From: Corydoras sp. C115 | Taxonomy: Eukaryota > Chordata > Actinopteri > Siluriformes > Callichthyidae | Direction: 5' to 3' | Assembly: GCA_019802505.1 (NCBI GenBank) | Contig: JAFMOC010000009.1 | Location: forward strand, 10,251,001-10,315,000 | Length of the DNA: 64,000 bases | Program-made: the position numbers and the translations under genes | Shown: positions 22,856-36,866 of the stretch, one piece after another | Layout: each line of letters opens with the position of its first letter | Numbering within the stretch: position 1 is the first letter of the stretch | The notes under the pieces: generated by a model | Seen by the model: only the letters and a program-made list of their open reading frames with translations | Databases searched by the model: none | Told to the model about the DNA's origin: nothing

Positions 22856-23854
22856 CTTAAATAACCTACAATTTGCAGAGAGAGAAAGAATAAAACATGA
22901 TTCAGAAGCCATGAGGTTACAATGATGCTAATGGCAGCTTGCTTACATTAAAACCAGAATGGTGCCAATATGATCTGTATGAAAGGATCACATTTAAACC
23001 AGCATTAAAATATTTCTTCTCTGACTTTACATTATTTAAAAAATAGAATTGCCCACAATACCTTTTTGGCAACGTTGATAGCGCTTATGTAGTCTTTTAG
23101 AAAGAAAACAAAATGTCTTTTTAGCTATCCCCCCAAAATCTCTTCAAGTAACAAGAGTTCCTCGTGGAAACCGGTATTAGACAAAGTTAAACCAGACATC
23201 ATCCAGAAGGTGCACAGAGACCTGTAGGAAATGCAAAACTGGAAAATACAATGGTTCACATTAACACTAAAATAAATCCCTGATAGAAAACAAGCCTTGG
23301 TTCACATTTCGCCTGATTCAGAGATTTGTGGTCTGGATTCACTATACACACAGTTTAGAGCTCAGTTTTAAAAAAGTCCCATAAAATTCATACACACATT
23401 TCATATATCGGGTCAGAGTTGGATCTTTTCTTTACAACCTTTCTAGTTCTTTTGAAGGCCATTGGGTGTAAATAAGCTTTTTTTTTTTTTAGCCGTTCTA
23501 TTAAAACATGAAATTAAACAATTCAGGGCTAAAATGAGGACATTAACACAGTACACAAATTTAACTGTTTAGCGGAACACCAAGTTCACGCGTTTCAGAG
23601 TTCAGAGATCTTTGTACATCGCTGCCCGATGACGAGCGGGATGACTGAAATCTGGAAACATGGTCGACGGTCAAGCCATTCCTGAGAGGAAACCCCCTCA
23701 GACCAGATGCTTCAGTAGATCCCTCATCGGTGGTCCTTCTTTCTTGCTCCACACAGCTTTTGACCTTCCGGCATTTTTTTCCCCCACCGGTTAGAATTAC
23801 TTATGCTAAAAGGAGTTTTAAAAAGAGCAGGGGATTGTAAAACCACATCAGTGT

Positions 23855-26800
23855 TTAAAATTCAAAGTCTGCCTCAGCCATGTCGATAGCCCACGCAAAC
23901 TTCTCGCGCTGAGTTTTGTTGTAGATTTTCTCAACAGGGATTCCCCACTTCTTGCACCTGTTTGTTAAAAAGAAAATGCCAATTAGGGTTTATCCAAGGA
24001 ATCAACACCAATTTTATTAAAAATAATAATAATAAAAAGATAAAATAAATAAATAAATAAATAAAAACACCAAAATCGCCATTTTTGAACGATGAGCAGG
24101 ACAGGAGCCAAGGAGCCAATGTGGGGATGCACCAAAATAATAATTTTTATATAAAAAGTTTTCAAACTGCTATTTTAAAATATCTGAAACACTGAACATA
24201 CACATCCTGGCAAACAAACCAAAAGTATGACCAATAAAAAAATATATATATAAAAAAAAAAAAGTACTCTGAGTAAAAAGTACTGAAATGTGGCTATAAC
24301 TCAGAACAGCCAAAAGAAGAACCAGAACTAGAGTCTGTTCAGAGTTTTGTGTTTAAGTCTTGAGGCGCATGGTTTCAGCCTCAGTTCTAAAACTAACCAC
24401 TGATTTTTACACAAGCTCTTGAGTCTATGAGATGCAGGTGTCATCGTTGAGGTCATGTGGGATTAACTTACCAAGCTACAGAGATGCGTGGATCCAGGTA
24501 GTTCAGTTTAGAGGTGCCCAGAGCAATCTGTTTGTTCTCTTCGCGGTCAGTGGCCTGCACCTCCAGCTTCATCAGCTGCTCCTCTATCCTCTGTACTGCC
24601 TTCTTCTTACTCTCCACAGCCCTGCAAGGTAATTCCACAGCATGTTTCAGAGAGGTCACAGACAAACCCAGCAGACAGCACTTTACAGCGGCCAGATTTC
24701 CCTCCCACATGAACGCTTAAATACACTTTATACTCACTTTTTGGATTTTTCGTCTCTGTGTACTTTAGAATCAGCCTTGGCACCCTTCAGTTCTCTCCTG
24801 GCATCAGCCAGCTGCTGCTTCTTGGCGTCAATCTGGTTAAATAAGCACATGGCTGTGGTGAGAGCGAAGCAGAACTTCCAACCAAACAGGAAAAACATGT
24901 ACAGCAAAGTGGCAGAAGCAAAGAAATTGACATGCAACATTCTGTAAAGTGCAAAGACTGCGGGTGAACATTTTCATAAAGTGCTCATGTGCCGCAGGAA
25001 ACCTTATAACTGTTAAATCAGATACTGTTTAGAGCTGACTAATAATCTGAGTTGGAAGTTTAAGTTGTGTTTATACCAAATTGATACCAAAGTACAAACA
25101 TCTTATTTTAAAACTGTATCTGGGGTAAGTGGTTTTAATTTTTTGTTTTATACAAGACATTACACAAACATTAGATACACTGTTCACCTTTATGAATAAA
25201 ATCCTACAAAAGCAGTTCATTATATTCATAATGCAGATTTAGCATGTTACACATCACACACAGAATAAGGCGGTTGAATTGAAGGCCATGCTTCATTGTG
25301 ACCCATGCTTCTGTAAGTAGTGTATAATTTAGGATATAATTAATAGTAGACATGTGCATTGACCCTGCTTGCACATTCCACCTCTACCATATGTACACTG
25401 ACATACCTTTGTTTGTAAGTTTTGCATGGACTTCTCAAAAGTCTTCGGAGGAGCCCTTTGATGGTTACAGAGAATGGCTACTGCTCTGTTGGCTCGGTTG
25501 TAGGACAGGATCTTGGCGGGGACGTTTTCTTCCGCTATAAAAAGGTACAAGATTTTATAAAATGGTCAAATTATTTTGTATCCTGTGGTTCACTGAACAA
25601 ATGGCAACTTACGGCTGGTCAGCACTTTCAGCTGCTGCTGGAGCGTGATTGAGGCGTTGTATGTACGGAACACTTTAGCAGTCAGTCCATCCATCAATTC
25701 CTGTAGATGCTTGTTCAAAATAGTGGTCTAAAGAACAAACAGTCAGGAAAACATTTTAGGGACTCTCACACTCCGGTCAGAGATTGAAGACGGCAGGAAA
25801 AGTTGGATCGTACATTGAGACGGTCAAACAGGTCGTCCTCTGGCTGCTTGTTGTCCATGAAGAGCTGGAGATTCTTGAAAACCTATAGATAACTTCATGT
25901 TAAATGAAGCACAGCTTAACTCATTATGGATGTTAATTAGTATGCACGTACCCTCTTCTCCACCGGGACTTTGTTGTAATAGCGGATAGAGTCTTTTCCC
26001 AGAAAGTCAAATTCTACCACATATTCCTGGCCATCAAGCTCTTGATGGAGGTGGATGTGCTCAACTCTGAGGGAGCAGCAGCCCACTGTGTCCGCAGTCT
26101 CGCCTTCCTCCTTCTCGTTACCCGCTCTCAGAGCCAGCTACACAGCACCACATAGAATTAAATAAAGCTTAAAAACTCTACTGTAAACATTTGAGACCAT
26201 GCTTTTAACTGTGCCTTCACATACACACATTGGTTTTTATGAATTATGATTTCATATAGGCTTCTATTCATTTGAAGCATCTTAACAAAACCATACACCC
26301 TACTACTTGAGCATTAACCATACCCTTAACATATGACATGATTTCACTAACTGATATACAATCTGGGGACCAGCTTAAGGACAATTACATGAGGTCTCTG
26401 ACTAATGTGTGTACAACTGTATATAGATGATCATAGTTTTATTAGCAATCAGTGTCACGTCATGGGCAATCCCTGCATCAGGTTCAGTCACATGAGCATC
26501 CCATTCTTATGGTGGCTCCTTAATTCAAACACACCTTGTCAATAAAATAAAGAGCCACAGCTCGTTGTCGAATTTTCATCTCCTTCGACTTCCAATCCTC
26601 CCGATACTGAGCACGAAGATTATCCACACACTTCTTTAGCCTTCGAGCTGTCTCGTATTTCTGCCAGTCCTTCTCCCCCTGTGAAGAGCCATGGTTCAGA
26701 TAGGAAACTAGCCAAATTAATTACATTTTTTAAAATTAATAATAAAATAAAAACACAACAAATATTTACTTTGAAGGTTTAAAAAAAAAAAAAAAAAAGG

Positions 26801-29800
26801 TTTCTGAGCATTTCATTTGGCATGATAAGTTCTTAGAGAGTACCATCAAAAACCTGTCCTGTCTAATTCTTAGTTTTGATCTTTTTAAAATTTGGTGTTA
26901 CTTGCTACTGACATCAGGAAATGACATGGACTGACTTTAGAGACATCAAAATGGTCTTTTTTTTTTTTTTTTTTTTTTACCTTGATTCGTGAGCTGGGAT
27001 TCAGCATAATGTACTTGATTGCACCTTGAATGTTTTCAGTCCAGGACACCAGCCATGTGACTTTGTTGTCATGACGCACCTCCTTCCACTTAGTGCCAGG
27101 AGGGGGTTTAGGATGATTGGAGTCCCTTTAGAAGAAAAAAAAAGGAGAGAATCTGATAACCGTGATATCCAAAATCTATCTTGCGGTCATAAAAACTTGT
27201 TACTATCAAATACTCAAGTAGCATCACTAAATCACACAGAGCAATATTCCATTTGGCTTCATATATTCTATTCTGCTTCAAGCCAGAGACACTTCAGGAT
27301 CTTTCCATCACCCTGGAGGAGATTTAGGAGAGAGGTCTTACTTGCTGCAGTTGATGATGATATCCTGTGGGCGGATACGACGCTTCAGCATGCCCATTTT
27401 GGGATGGTCTCCTCTACCACGAAACAAGCCAGGAGGTTCAATACGGAAGTTGGCGATACGTTCTCTGTGATTGTCCATAATACAAAATCCATATTCCTGG
27501 AGGATTCGTTCATTTTCCCCTTTTATTTTCTGTGGGGAGAGGGGGGATGAATAAAGGTTTAACACACTGCAACTGCACCCTTATGAGTCTGATCAACTGA
27601 ACACAAAACATGTGAAATTTAAATGAGGAAAAAACTAGAATTCTCAGTGTGGAGATACATAAACATATACACACATACTCCTATCTATCCATCTTTTTTT
27701 TTTTTTTTTTTTTACAAATATTGAAAGAAAAGAAAAGATCAGAAAGAGCACAGAACCTTAAAGCACTTTTGCTGTTTAACTTAATTTATACAATAAAGAA
27801 ACACAAAGTACCAGTTTCTCCTCTTTTGTCATGGCCTTCCTGGCCTCCGACTGAGCTTTAAAGTATTCATTTATCTGAGTGAAATCACACTTGTTCAAGT
27901 CTGTGATCTTTGACTTTTCTTCGGAAGTCATTTCCTGCAGAGAGCAAATAAAGTCTAGGATGAGAAGACCGTTCTGACGTTTGGGGAGTTGAGATCCGGC
28001 AACAAGAGGTCCGTCAGATTACCTTCCTCCAGTCTTTAAAGAAGTTTTTCCGGAATATGTCCTTGGTGGTATATTCATGATCCAACATTTTCCCAAAGAA
28101 CGTTGCCACTTCCTCGGCCTCGGGACTGAGTTTCATGACTTTGCCTGAATACAAATGGTTTAAAATGTACAGAAGCTCTCAATGCATGTCAGGAATATAC
28201 AGAGTTCTGAAGTTCTCATTATGTAACTACAACATCAAACGTTCACCCCTGAGATATCTGGTTTACAATCTTTAAAAACTGAATCATGTGTGACATAAGA
28301 ATCTGGTGAATTGATCTCATGGGTAAACTTGTGGTTAAAGAACCAGCCTTTAATTCTGAAGGTCCATGGTCCGATTCCCAGTCCCACTAAATAATATAAC
28401 TGGAGTGCACTTGGGTGTTGGGGTACAATTAGTATCACCAACGTAACAATTAGTTTTTGGGACATGTGAGGAAACCGAAGCACCCAGAGTAATCTCAGAC
28501 AGAGAACAGGCCTTTAGTTGGCCACAACCGGGAATTGAACCCAAGAACCTTTTGCCTTTAGGATCTCAATGGATTTACGGACACACAGAACCCTGAGTAC
28601 TTACCATCATAGAAGAACTTGACGTTACTTGGAAGAGGCTCATATGGTGGAGCGAAAACTGGTCCTTTGTGTTCCAGGAACTTCCATTTAGAGCCATCTG
28701 TGTATCTCTCTTCCTCCCACCTAGAGGCCGAAGCAAAGGCAGATTGTGACATACGGGAAGCCACTCTCAAACTCTGAGCTGCTATGAGCGATTCAGCAAA
28801 GTGAAAGCGGACATAATGGGCTGACTGCCTATAACTGGAGCGGAGCAGAAACTAACCATTTCCATTTTTCCTCTGGCTCCTTCTTCACTTTCTTCTTGCC
28901 ATCTGCTCCAGCTTCCCCTTTCTTGTCTTTAATCTTCTTTTTGGCCTTTATGTCCTGTTTAAAAATGTCAGATTCAATTTCTTTTACAACAACAAAAGGC
29001 AGTGGGGTGGGTGGGAGAAAAGGAGGTGAAAGAGGGCGGGGACTGCTCACATACCACTTCCTCATGTTTCCTTTTCTTCGTCTTCTTCTCACTTTTATCA
29101 GTCTCAGTCTTGATTTTCTTGGGCTTTACACCAAAGCTGAAAGTTCACACGAGTCTTAAACACTTCAAGCAAACTTGTCTCTGGGATATCAAGATTTGAA
29201 CGTAATTCTTTTTACAGGAATAAAAATCACTTACTCTTCATCATCATCCCTCAGCTCCCTCTTCAGAGACTTGGGTTTGGGTGCAATGTGGTAGTCCTCA
29301 GACTCCACCTTTATGTGTGGACTAAATGAAACACAAACCATTATAAACAAACTGAAACCAGCGAAATAAAATCAGAGTTGTGTCCCACTCAACTCACCCA
29401 GAGAATCCATTCTCCCTCTTCACCTCATTATGAAAAGACTTAAAAAGGATGAAACAAAGTTATTCAGCCATGATCATAAACACCAGCTGGTCCACAGTGA
29501 AGAGAAGGGGAAGGAAAAAAAAGATACAGAAGGAAGTTTTCACCTTATCCTCCTTTTTCTTGTCTTTAAACTTCAGCTTCTCTGAAGAGCCATTTTTGTG
29601 CCGATTTTTCTCTCGGTGCTTTTCCTTGTGATCACTGAAAAGGATAAGAAAACACAGTGTAGATCAGTTTACAGCAATACAAAGGAAACGCATAAAAGTC
29701 TACAGCTGAAAGTTAAACTATTTAAAAATATACACATTTCCCTTGAACAACCAACAAATCTACTTCTCACAATATATAAATAAAGGCAGAATAAAAGCAC

Positions 29801-32800
29801 TTATCAGATCATACTTGTTACTGTGCTTTTTTTCACGGTCTTTCTTGTGCTCCTTATGTCGGTCTTTGTCTCGATGTTTTTCTTTTTGTTTGAAGGAATC
29901 TAGTCAATGAAAGAAAATTAAAGTTAATATAAATATATTTATATGCACTTCTAATTCATACAGTTTCACATGTGTGTTTCCTCAGCAATTGTACACAAAA
30001 GAGCAAATCGGGGGTATTGTTTCCAATTTACCCATCAACATGTATTTGGGATTAAAAAAAATAAAAACCCCACTCTGACATACAGACGACACACACAAAG
30101 AACCTTTTGCTCACCCCAACTAGGAAACAAACCGAGGGCTTTCTTTTGTCACACACACACACACACACACACACTCACTCACTCCCCCCCACCAACCATC
30201 CAAATTTGGCAACTAAGCGTATGGCCCCATAACTGAGTTTACATCTTGCTATTAAATCCCTGTAAATTTGAATGATTATAAACAGATACCGCATGTACAT
30301 GTTAAAATCCAAACAAAGAACCATTTTCATCCAAATATCTGCAAGACTTCTGGTCTATATAATGCTGAGACAAGGGTTTAAAGTTTGATGAAGTTGGTTA
30401 AATAAGAACATAAACGCCAGTCTGCTGTAGAAAGAATGAGCTGTAGGCTATAATAAGCAAAAACTGGTACAGATTACAAATCAAAATGCCTCTGTGTTGC
30501 AAAGCCATATTGCATCAAATAAGCCATGGTTGCCACATGAGCCAGCCAACTGGTGATTAGTCGTTAAATAAAAAATAAAAAACTTTTTTTTAATGATAAG
30601 ATAATTGAAAACTGTTGTGCTGATTGAAGCAATAGTTTTAAATATCTAGAGTTTGAGTTTTTTTTTAATTAGTTAGAAATGAGAGATGCAGGATCCACAT
30701 GAGCAACAGTCGCTTCAAAAAGATGTTGCCTCAAGCTGATCCGTGTTGTGATGTCCTCGGCAAATAAATGTGAACCCGACACTCGCATTCGATGCAGCCG
30801 CCACAGCAAAAGCAAAAGTTCTTCTGCTGAGAAATATCTTAAGGCAAAGCAGGCGATTGTTGACAGAGCAAATCTGTAACGTTTACCAAGAAAACCAGCA
30901 GCATTATAGCTACGCAGAAGCCCACCTATGAAAACTACAGACACAAAGAACGACAACTTTATAAAGTAATTTAAAAAAAAAAATAAATTTCAACTGAGCA
31001 GAAGAACTTACAATCATCTACCAACATGTCATGTGTTAAATACAATTCTCAACAAGACGAGTTTCTAATTTTACAGTTAAGAGCAGTTTCATATCTCTAA
31101 TTTATTTATTGACAGAGAAAGAACACAAAGGTGCAAGGAAGACTGACTGCACACCCAAAGAAACTTTACCTGTGTATTTATGTATATAGAAACTACTATT
31201 GTTAACGCTACAAATTTATCAAGTGTAATAAGATAACCATTTGCCCCCACCTCTCAGATTTGGCACTATAATGTAAAACATATCAATATGAAAACTTAAA
31301 TGCCAAAATTTAACAAATGTGTCACAAATTTTCATGATTACTGTGTTTAGTATATTTTTTAATTAAGTTTATGGAGGAGGGAATTATCTGGTTGACCATA
31401 CAGCCAAAAATATGTGCAGTTTCTTAAAAAATGTGTTGAAATAATTAAAAGTGCATGAGACAGAATGACCTTTACAATAAACTGTGACAGTTGCCATTAA
31501 ATTTTATTATATGTAAATCCATGTGCAGGTCAAAAAAAAAAAAAAGACTAAAATTACAAAAAAACAAATCTACCTGAAGGCCAGGTGTAGAACGTAAAAG
31601 CAGTAAGGATCAGACATTATGAGCTTTAGCACAGCTGTCATTTAAAGACTTAACTCGAACTCTAGATTTACTGTGGCTGCTTTGATCTGTCAGCATTTTC
31701 CACCTCTGAGTCACATCAGCCCACCGGTTTGAACCTCTGCACTCAAATACCTTTGGTGTAAAATATGAATATTTTAGTCTGATGGAAATGTAAACTAAAA
31801 TCAGCTCCACAACAGATGTTGAGCAACACACCACCTGCTTGGTTCCTGTACAGGGTTTTTTCTTTATATATTCAATGCATGCAGTTTGTTTTAAAATATA
31901 TGTATATAATTAATAAATATTATTATATATTTGTTCCAAAGACTTAAATGTTGCATGTTAAAGGATTTAACACAAACTTCTCATGGATAACGAAAAGCTT
32001 TGGAATATACAAAACTTTGCAAACAGCCCCCTCCAGTGTACAAATGTGGGAAATATAAACTAAGAACAAAGACAACTTTATTTTTTCATGCTTTTCAGAA
32101 AGTTAACAACTTTTCTCTGCGTCCATGTCTCAATTAAATACCATTTCAGATATAAAGCATATTCAGGCTTCTAAAAATCATTATGGATTTTACTATCTAC
32201 AATACAACTTCAGCAGAGAATAAAATCAATAATCTGGATACCAACCATGTGCTTGTGAGTTAGACTGATCTAAAACTACATCAATGCTGTAATGACCATA
32301 ATTAATGCATCACAAACAGATTTATAAGCTGAATTTCTTTGATGCAACAGAATTCAGAAATGGACAAGATGTACTTTTAATCAGTTTCACTTCCCATGCA
32401 CTTGTTATTCTACAATTACATACTGTAGTCCATTTAATACATTTTGTTAGTTCATGAAACAGTATGGGTGTTATTTAGGTGGAGGACGATTCTTAGCACA
32501 GCAGTGACATGGACGTGGTAATGGAGAGTCAGTACCGGTGGCTTATTTACTGTATTTAGTCGCAATGCACGACACAACCCACTTAACACTTTATAAAAGT
32601 AACTCCATTATCCAGCCTGCCTTATTTACATAGAGATTTGTCTAGGAAATTGCAAATGTATGTAACTTTAAATGAGCAATCCAATTCAAATTTTATCTTA
32701 CACGCAACCTACTTACAATCTGAGGATGTGTGAGTGGCATCCTGTGCAGCGAGAATGCTGATTTTAGTCAGTGCAGAACAGAACTTCAGAGGGTAAAGGT

Positions 32801-35140
32801 TCTGTGCTTTAAGTGTAACATTTAAATATAATTTAATTGATTGCTACATATTCTACAAATAAAGGATCATATTTAAACATGGACACTACTGGAACCTGTG
32901 GCCTCTTGTAAATTGAGGTCAAAGAGCAGCAATAAGCAGGATATTCATGAGATCTTTCCCGATGGAGCATTAGAGGTTAAACAGCAGCATTTCGATATCA
33001 TTTCACAGAACAATAATAAAGATGTCTGCTGATGCTGTTCATGTTAGTGTTAATATTTTATTGGAATACACAAAACCTTTAGTGATCCAAAATATACCAA
33101 AAATAAATAAACAAATAAATAAAAAAAATAAAAAACACTAAACTAAATAAAAATTAAACAGTTTCATATATAAAATTTTATTAATTCTGAACCACGGTCA
33201 TTGTTGCAAAATTTGACACCTGAAGTTATATTTTAAAATACTTAATATTAATTAGCATGCATATATAGCAACAGTTGAAAGTTTGAACACATCTCATTTT
33301 TCCTCCATTGTCCATGTTCTCCACTTACTACATAGATTGACTCTGTAGTTTAACAATTACAGACTGTAGTCCATCTGTGTTCTTAGTTTTTGTTAGTTCC
33401 CTGCTCTCTATTGGTCATGAGCATCACAGAACATGTCTAATTTGTGTGGCGGATCGTTTATCAGTTCAGCAATGACAGTGATGTGGTGAGAGGGCTTTGA
33501 TGCAAAAGTGCTGCTGTAGTTTCATTTAAATACCTCAGTGACACCGCTGGGATAGGAATAATGCACCTACGAAATAAATGCTCTGTGGTGTTATACTATT
33601 GTGGTCCTGACCATTAGAGAACAGAGTAAAGGGAACGTACACAATACGTACTGTAGTCCACAAACAGATGGACTACAGTCTGGAATTGTAGAACTACAAA
33701 GTTCAACTTCACAGTAAGTGAAACTGAGTACACAAACAAAAATTGGAGCAAAAAGGAGGCGAGACCAACCTTTTGACTGATACTGTATATTACAGAGGTT
33801 AATAGATTGCATCTAATTACCACAAACTGTAAGAGCAAAGTTTTAGTAAACAAAAAGCGAGGAACCAAATATGGACACAAAAGTCTAAAATATTAACTGC
33901 AAAACGAGTTCATTGTGATGAGAGGGTTGGTAATTGTACGTTTCGAAACAATTTAAAAAGCTTAAGAGAAGAAAACGTGATTACTTGCTGTGAAATTGCA
34001 GTTTCACTACAGTTATAAACAACTTACTCTTGCAGTTGTATGCAATAAAAACAAACAAAACAGTGAAAAGGACGGGTAAATACATAGAATTAGGACCATA
34101 TCGCTTAAACTGTAACAAATAAAGTACATTTAACGGTTATCGTAAACCTTGACTTATCTCCACACGCCATCAGTGTGGGACAGTTGTCTTTTAAACGGGA
34201 GTTAATTTACCATCCGGCGCCGATCCAACTGACTATTAAACATATTTTCACACTTGTCAATTTACAGATGAAGCCAGATGAGCAAGGGGTTTCTTTATGC
34301 TTCGCCTCCATATCGTGTCGATCGACACTTAGACTTTTCAACACTCAGACCGCTAGGCAGGGAAAAAGAAAATGGCGCAGAGACTAAGTCCTTAACCTCC
34401 AAAGCCCGACTTTCTGAACACGAACCCGGGCAGATCTTAAAGCGATCGGCCGAATGGAATAGATATTGTAAAAATCCATCTCTTTTACTACCCAGATCCA
34501 GGATTCGGTTCGGATAATCGGCAACTTAAAAGCTGTTTCAAAGGCCTGAATGTGAACAATAGGCGCTTGTCAGCGAGAGTGGGGACTTAGTCTCCAGACG
34601 CCATTTCTGTCCTTATGAACGAGCTACGAAACAGCGACAAAAGTGGGGGAACAGTGCGCGTTTGGAGTTCGGTTCTGCTTGTTAAACGAACACTTACCGC
34701 TATGTTTGGAGCCCGCATCGATCTGTGGAGCAGAAAGGAACGTTCGTTAGATCATTTGACAATTTCAACAGAAGGCTCAGATAGCAAGTTGTGCTAACAG
34801 GCTACACCGAACTTCATAAAGGGGCTGTAATGAGGACTATAATGGCGTTGCGAGGACGCGGGGTCGTAATCGGGGCGTGGGGTTGGTTTGCTCGTGGATT
34901 TCAGTGTTACAGCCGCGGGGGGCGCCGCCGTGCAGCGGGCGCTGAGCGGACCAGGTGCCGCTCCACACTGGCTGAGGGAGGCTTAGCCTGTTAGCTTAGC
35001 ATCATTGGAACGGCATCCTGCTGTAACGCGATGCATTTAAACGCGACGCCAGACTCGCAAACACTTCAAACGCGCCGCCGCTGGACGCTTCTCTCCGGAA
35101 CAGTTACCTGTGAGTCGTTGTGGGAATGGTCCCCACTCAT
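23855..35140 (-). CDS. top1: DNA topoisomerase I (type IB), 21 coding exons
   Basis: Coding exons in gene order: 35140-35108, 34722-34698, 29899-29815, 29634-29544, 29438-29398, 29321-29235, 29136-29055, 28954-28857, 28720-28605, 28144-28023, 27934-27812, 27529-27342, 27125-26981, 26678-26535, 26137-25952, 25882-25814, 25727-25613, 25534-25407, 24832-24738, 24621-24472, 23957-23855. All junctions keep frame, giving 741 aa (human 765). The N-terminus, [11 protein letters not shown], leads a Lys/Asp/His-rich nuclear region (about 1-170). The core and cap follow ([28 protein letters not shown]), then a coiled-coil linker ([15 protein letters not shown]) and the C-terminal domain with the catalytic tyrosine in [10 protein letters not shown], Tyr699. 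By offset from human numbering the other catalytic residues (Arg464, Lys508, Arg566, His608) are present. It nicks and reseals one DNA strand to remove supercoils ahead of polymerases. A fish a/b paralogue suffix cannot be assigned here. Intron 2 is nearly 5 kb. Confidence 0.97.
28336..28445 (+). mobile_element. Second tRNA-like SINE family, fragment in top1 intron 9
   Basis: ACTTGTGGTTAAAGAACCAG and GGTCCGATTCCCAG match the head of the second family seen at 21.7, 43.4 and 49.2 kb. Confidence 0.6.
28446..28560 (-). mobile_element. Old SINE body fragment in top1 intron 9
   Basis: TTTTTGGGACATGTGAGGAA, CCGAAGCACCCAGAGTAA and CCGGGAATTGAACCCAAG are diverged versions of the main SINE body and B-box region. 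Confidence 0.6.
32395..32620. mobile_element. Tc1-like MITE, partial
   Basis: Shares TTCTACAATTACATACTGTAG, GACATGGACGTGGTAATGGAG-type interior motifs with the element at 1328-1786, but has lost its termini. Confidence 0.5.
33268..33790. mobile_element. Tc1-like MITE, near full length, in top1 intron 2
   Basis: The left end, CAACAGTTGAAAGTTTGAAC, and the right end, CCTTTTGACTGATACTGTA, are inverted relatives. The interior palindrome ACAGACTGTAGTCCATCTG / CAGATGGACTACAGTCTGG is well preserved. No transposase frame. Confidence 0.75.
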
Positions 35141-35420
35141 TGCTGCCAGGCCTCTCTGTTAAAAGCGAGTTAAAGCGGTGTGAGGGGAAAACGCCGGTGC
35201 TGGATGTGTGCGGAGTGAAGAAACACTCGGTTGTGTAACCGACTAAGTCTGAAATATACGCCACTGCGCCTGCGCGAACTGTTTAAATGGGTGAAAAAGC
35301 CCACCCACGCCGCGCGGGCTCCTCCCAATCCGCGTGCCTTCACGGCACCGTACGACATGTGCTGCCCACGCTCCCGGTCCACTCCACGGCTCTCTGCGGC
35401 CATCCCGAGGTGTAAATTAC
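34550..35420 (-). promoter_or_regulatory. top1: CpG island and promoter of top1
   Basis: A GC- and CpG-rich block spanning exons 1 and 2 of top1 and about 280 bp upstream of the ATG at 35138-35140. This is typical of a housekeeping-gene promoter. No TATA box was picked. A rightward transcript from the same island is possible but no exon supports it. Confidence 0.6.
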
Positions 35421-35429
35421 ACAGCGTGG

Positions 35430-36095
35430 CAGACATCGAGCTTTGATAGTGGGGGCTTTAAGAGGGATCGCTGGCTTGTCTCCACGCGAAGTATGAATGA
35501 CATTTGTTTAGTGCCATTCATATAATAACATCACTGCTGCCATCCACAATAATAACACATTGATAAATCATATAGTGTTTACATTTAGACATTTTGTCAT
35601 GTAGTCATTTAGCAGACACTTTTAGCTTAACAGACGTCGAGCTTTGATGGTGGGGGCTTTAAGAGAGGGATCACTGGTATATCACCACACGAAGTATGAA
35701 TGACATTTGTTTAGTGCCATTCATATAATAACATTACTGCTGCCATCCACAATAATAACCCGTTGATATTATATAGGGGGCTGGCAGTACTGGCACATAC
35801 ACGAGAAATCATATAGTGTTTACATTTAGACATTTTGTCATTTAGCAGACGCTTTTATTCAAAGCTACTTACAAAAGAGAACATTACAGACATCGAGCTT
35901 TGATGGTGGGGGCTATAAGACGAAGTATGAATGACATTTGTTTAGTGCCATCCATAATAATAACCCGTTGATGTTATATAGGGGGCTGGCAGTACTGGTA
36001 CATAAACGAGAAATTATATAGTGTTTACATTTAGACATTTTGTCATTTAGCAGACGCTTTTATCCAAAGCGACTTACAAATGAGAACATTACAAG
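35430..36095. repeat. Local tandem repeat, three ~200-255 bp units
   Basis: Units start at about 35430, 35631 and 35887, each with CAGACATCGAGCTTTGATGG, CGAAGTATGAATGACATTTG and CATTTAGCAGACGCTTTTAT. Units 2 and 3 add GGGGGCTGGCAGTACTGG. Unit 3 has an internal deletion. A fourth copy lies at about 36673-36866. The repeat embeds the end of the CATTTAGCAGACGC family. Confidence 0.85.
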
Positions 36096-36562
36096 CTGGG
36101 GAGTTTTTAGGGTTTAGAAACATCAGGGGCTTTATCTTAGATCCCTTATGTCCTCTTTAAAAACTGCCCATTCGTGAATGTATTCATCCATTTTTCAAAC
36201 TGTTAGTTACATTCATTTAGTTTGCTCATTTATTAGTTATATTGTATAAAATTAAATAATATATGAAATATGTCTGTCAGCAGTGGAGAGCACATTCAGT
36301 TCTAATAAATGATGGTTTTGGATGAAAAGTTTTGAATAAATTAACCTGAGCTTCGGCAGAAAAGCATGAATCTGTTTAACGAGTCCGTCGCAAATGAGAG
36401 TTTTAACAATGTTTTGCTTTAAATACCGTAACTCTGCGACAGTTTGCGCCTTCAGAATAATTCTGACGGTTTATGAAAGCTGTGAAGCTGCTCTTTACAG
36501 CCAACATACAGTTATTACGGTAACTTTACTCCCGATACTGGCGGGGGAAAAAAATCAGTCTC

Positions 36563-36564
<2 letters not shown>

Positions 36565-36630
<66 letters not shown>
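36565..36630. repeat. (CA)n/(GA)n compound microsatellite
   Basis: About 20 CA units followed by about 13 GA units. Confidence 0.95.
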
Positions 36631-36633
<3 letters not shown>

Positions 36634-36672
36634 TTAGAAGCTCCGAAAAATCAGGTCTAACGACACCCCTGA

Positions 36673-36866
36673 GTGGCAGACATCGAGTTTTGATGGTGGG
36701 GGCTTTAAGAGAGGGATCGCTGGCTTGTCTCCACACGAAGTATGAATGACATTTGTTTAGTGCCATTCATATAATAACATTACTGCTGCCATCCACAATA
36801 ATAACCCGTTGATATTATATAGGGGGCTGGCAGTACTGGCACATAAACGAGAAATCATATAGTATT
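36673..36866. repeat. Fourth, displaced copy of the 35.4-36.1 kb repeat unit
   Basis: Starts with GTGGCAGACATCGAG, the same left border as the first unit, and runs to ATCATATAGTAT, where a SINE has inserted. Confidence 0.85.

Larger units (their letters stand above)
29900..34697 (-). other. top1: top1 intron 2 (long first-half intron)
   Basis: About 4.8 kb, AT-rich. It contains a (CA)n near 30,150-30,185, Tc1-like inverted-repeat pieces (32,395-32,620; 33,268-33,790) and no ORF with recognisable domains. Confidence 0.8.

Noticed and set aside
23561..23752. 63-codon minus-strand ORF next to the top1 stop
   Set aside because: It lies in the top1 3' UTR region with no acceptor in frame and no recognised homology.
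27026..27550. 174-codon plus-strand ORF
   Set aside because: It overlaps top1 exons 12 and 13 in antisense and has no recognisable domain.
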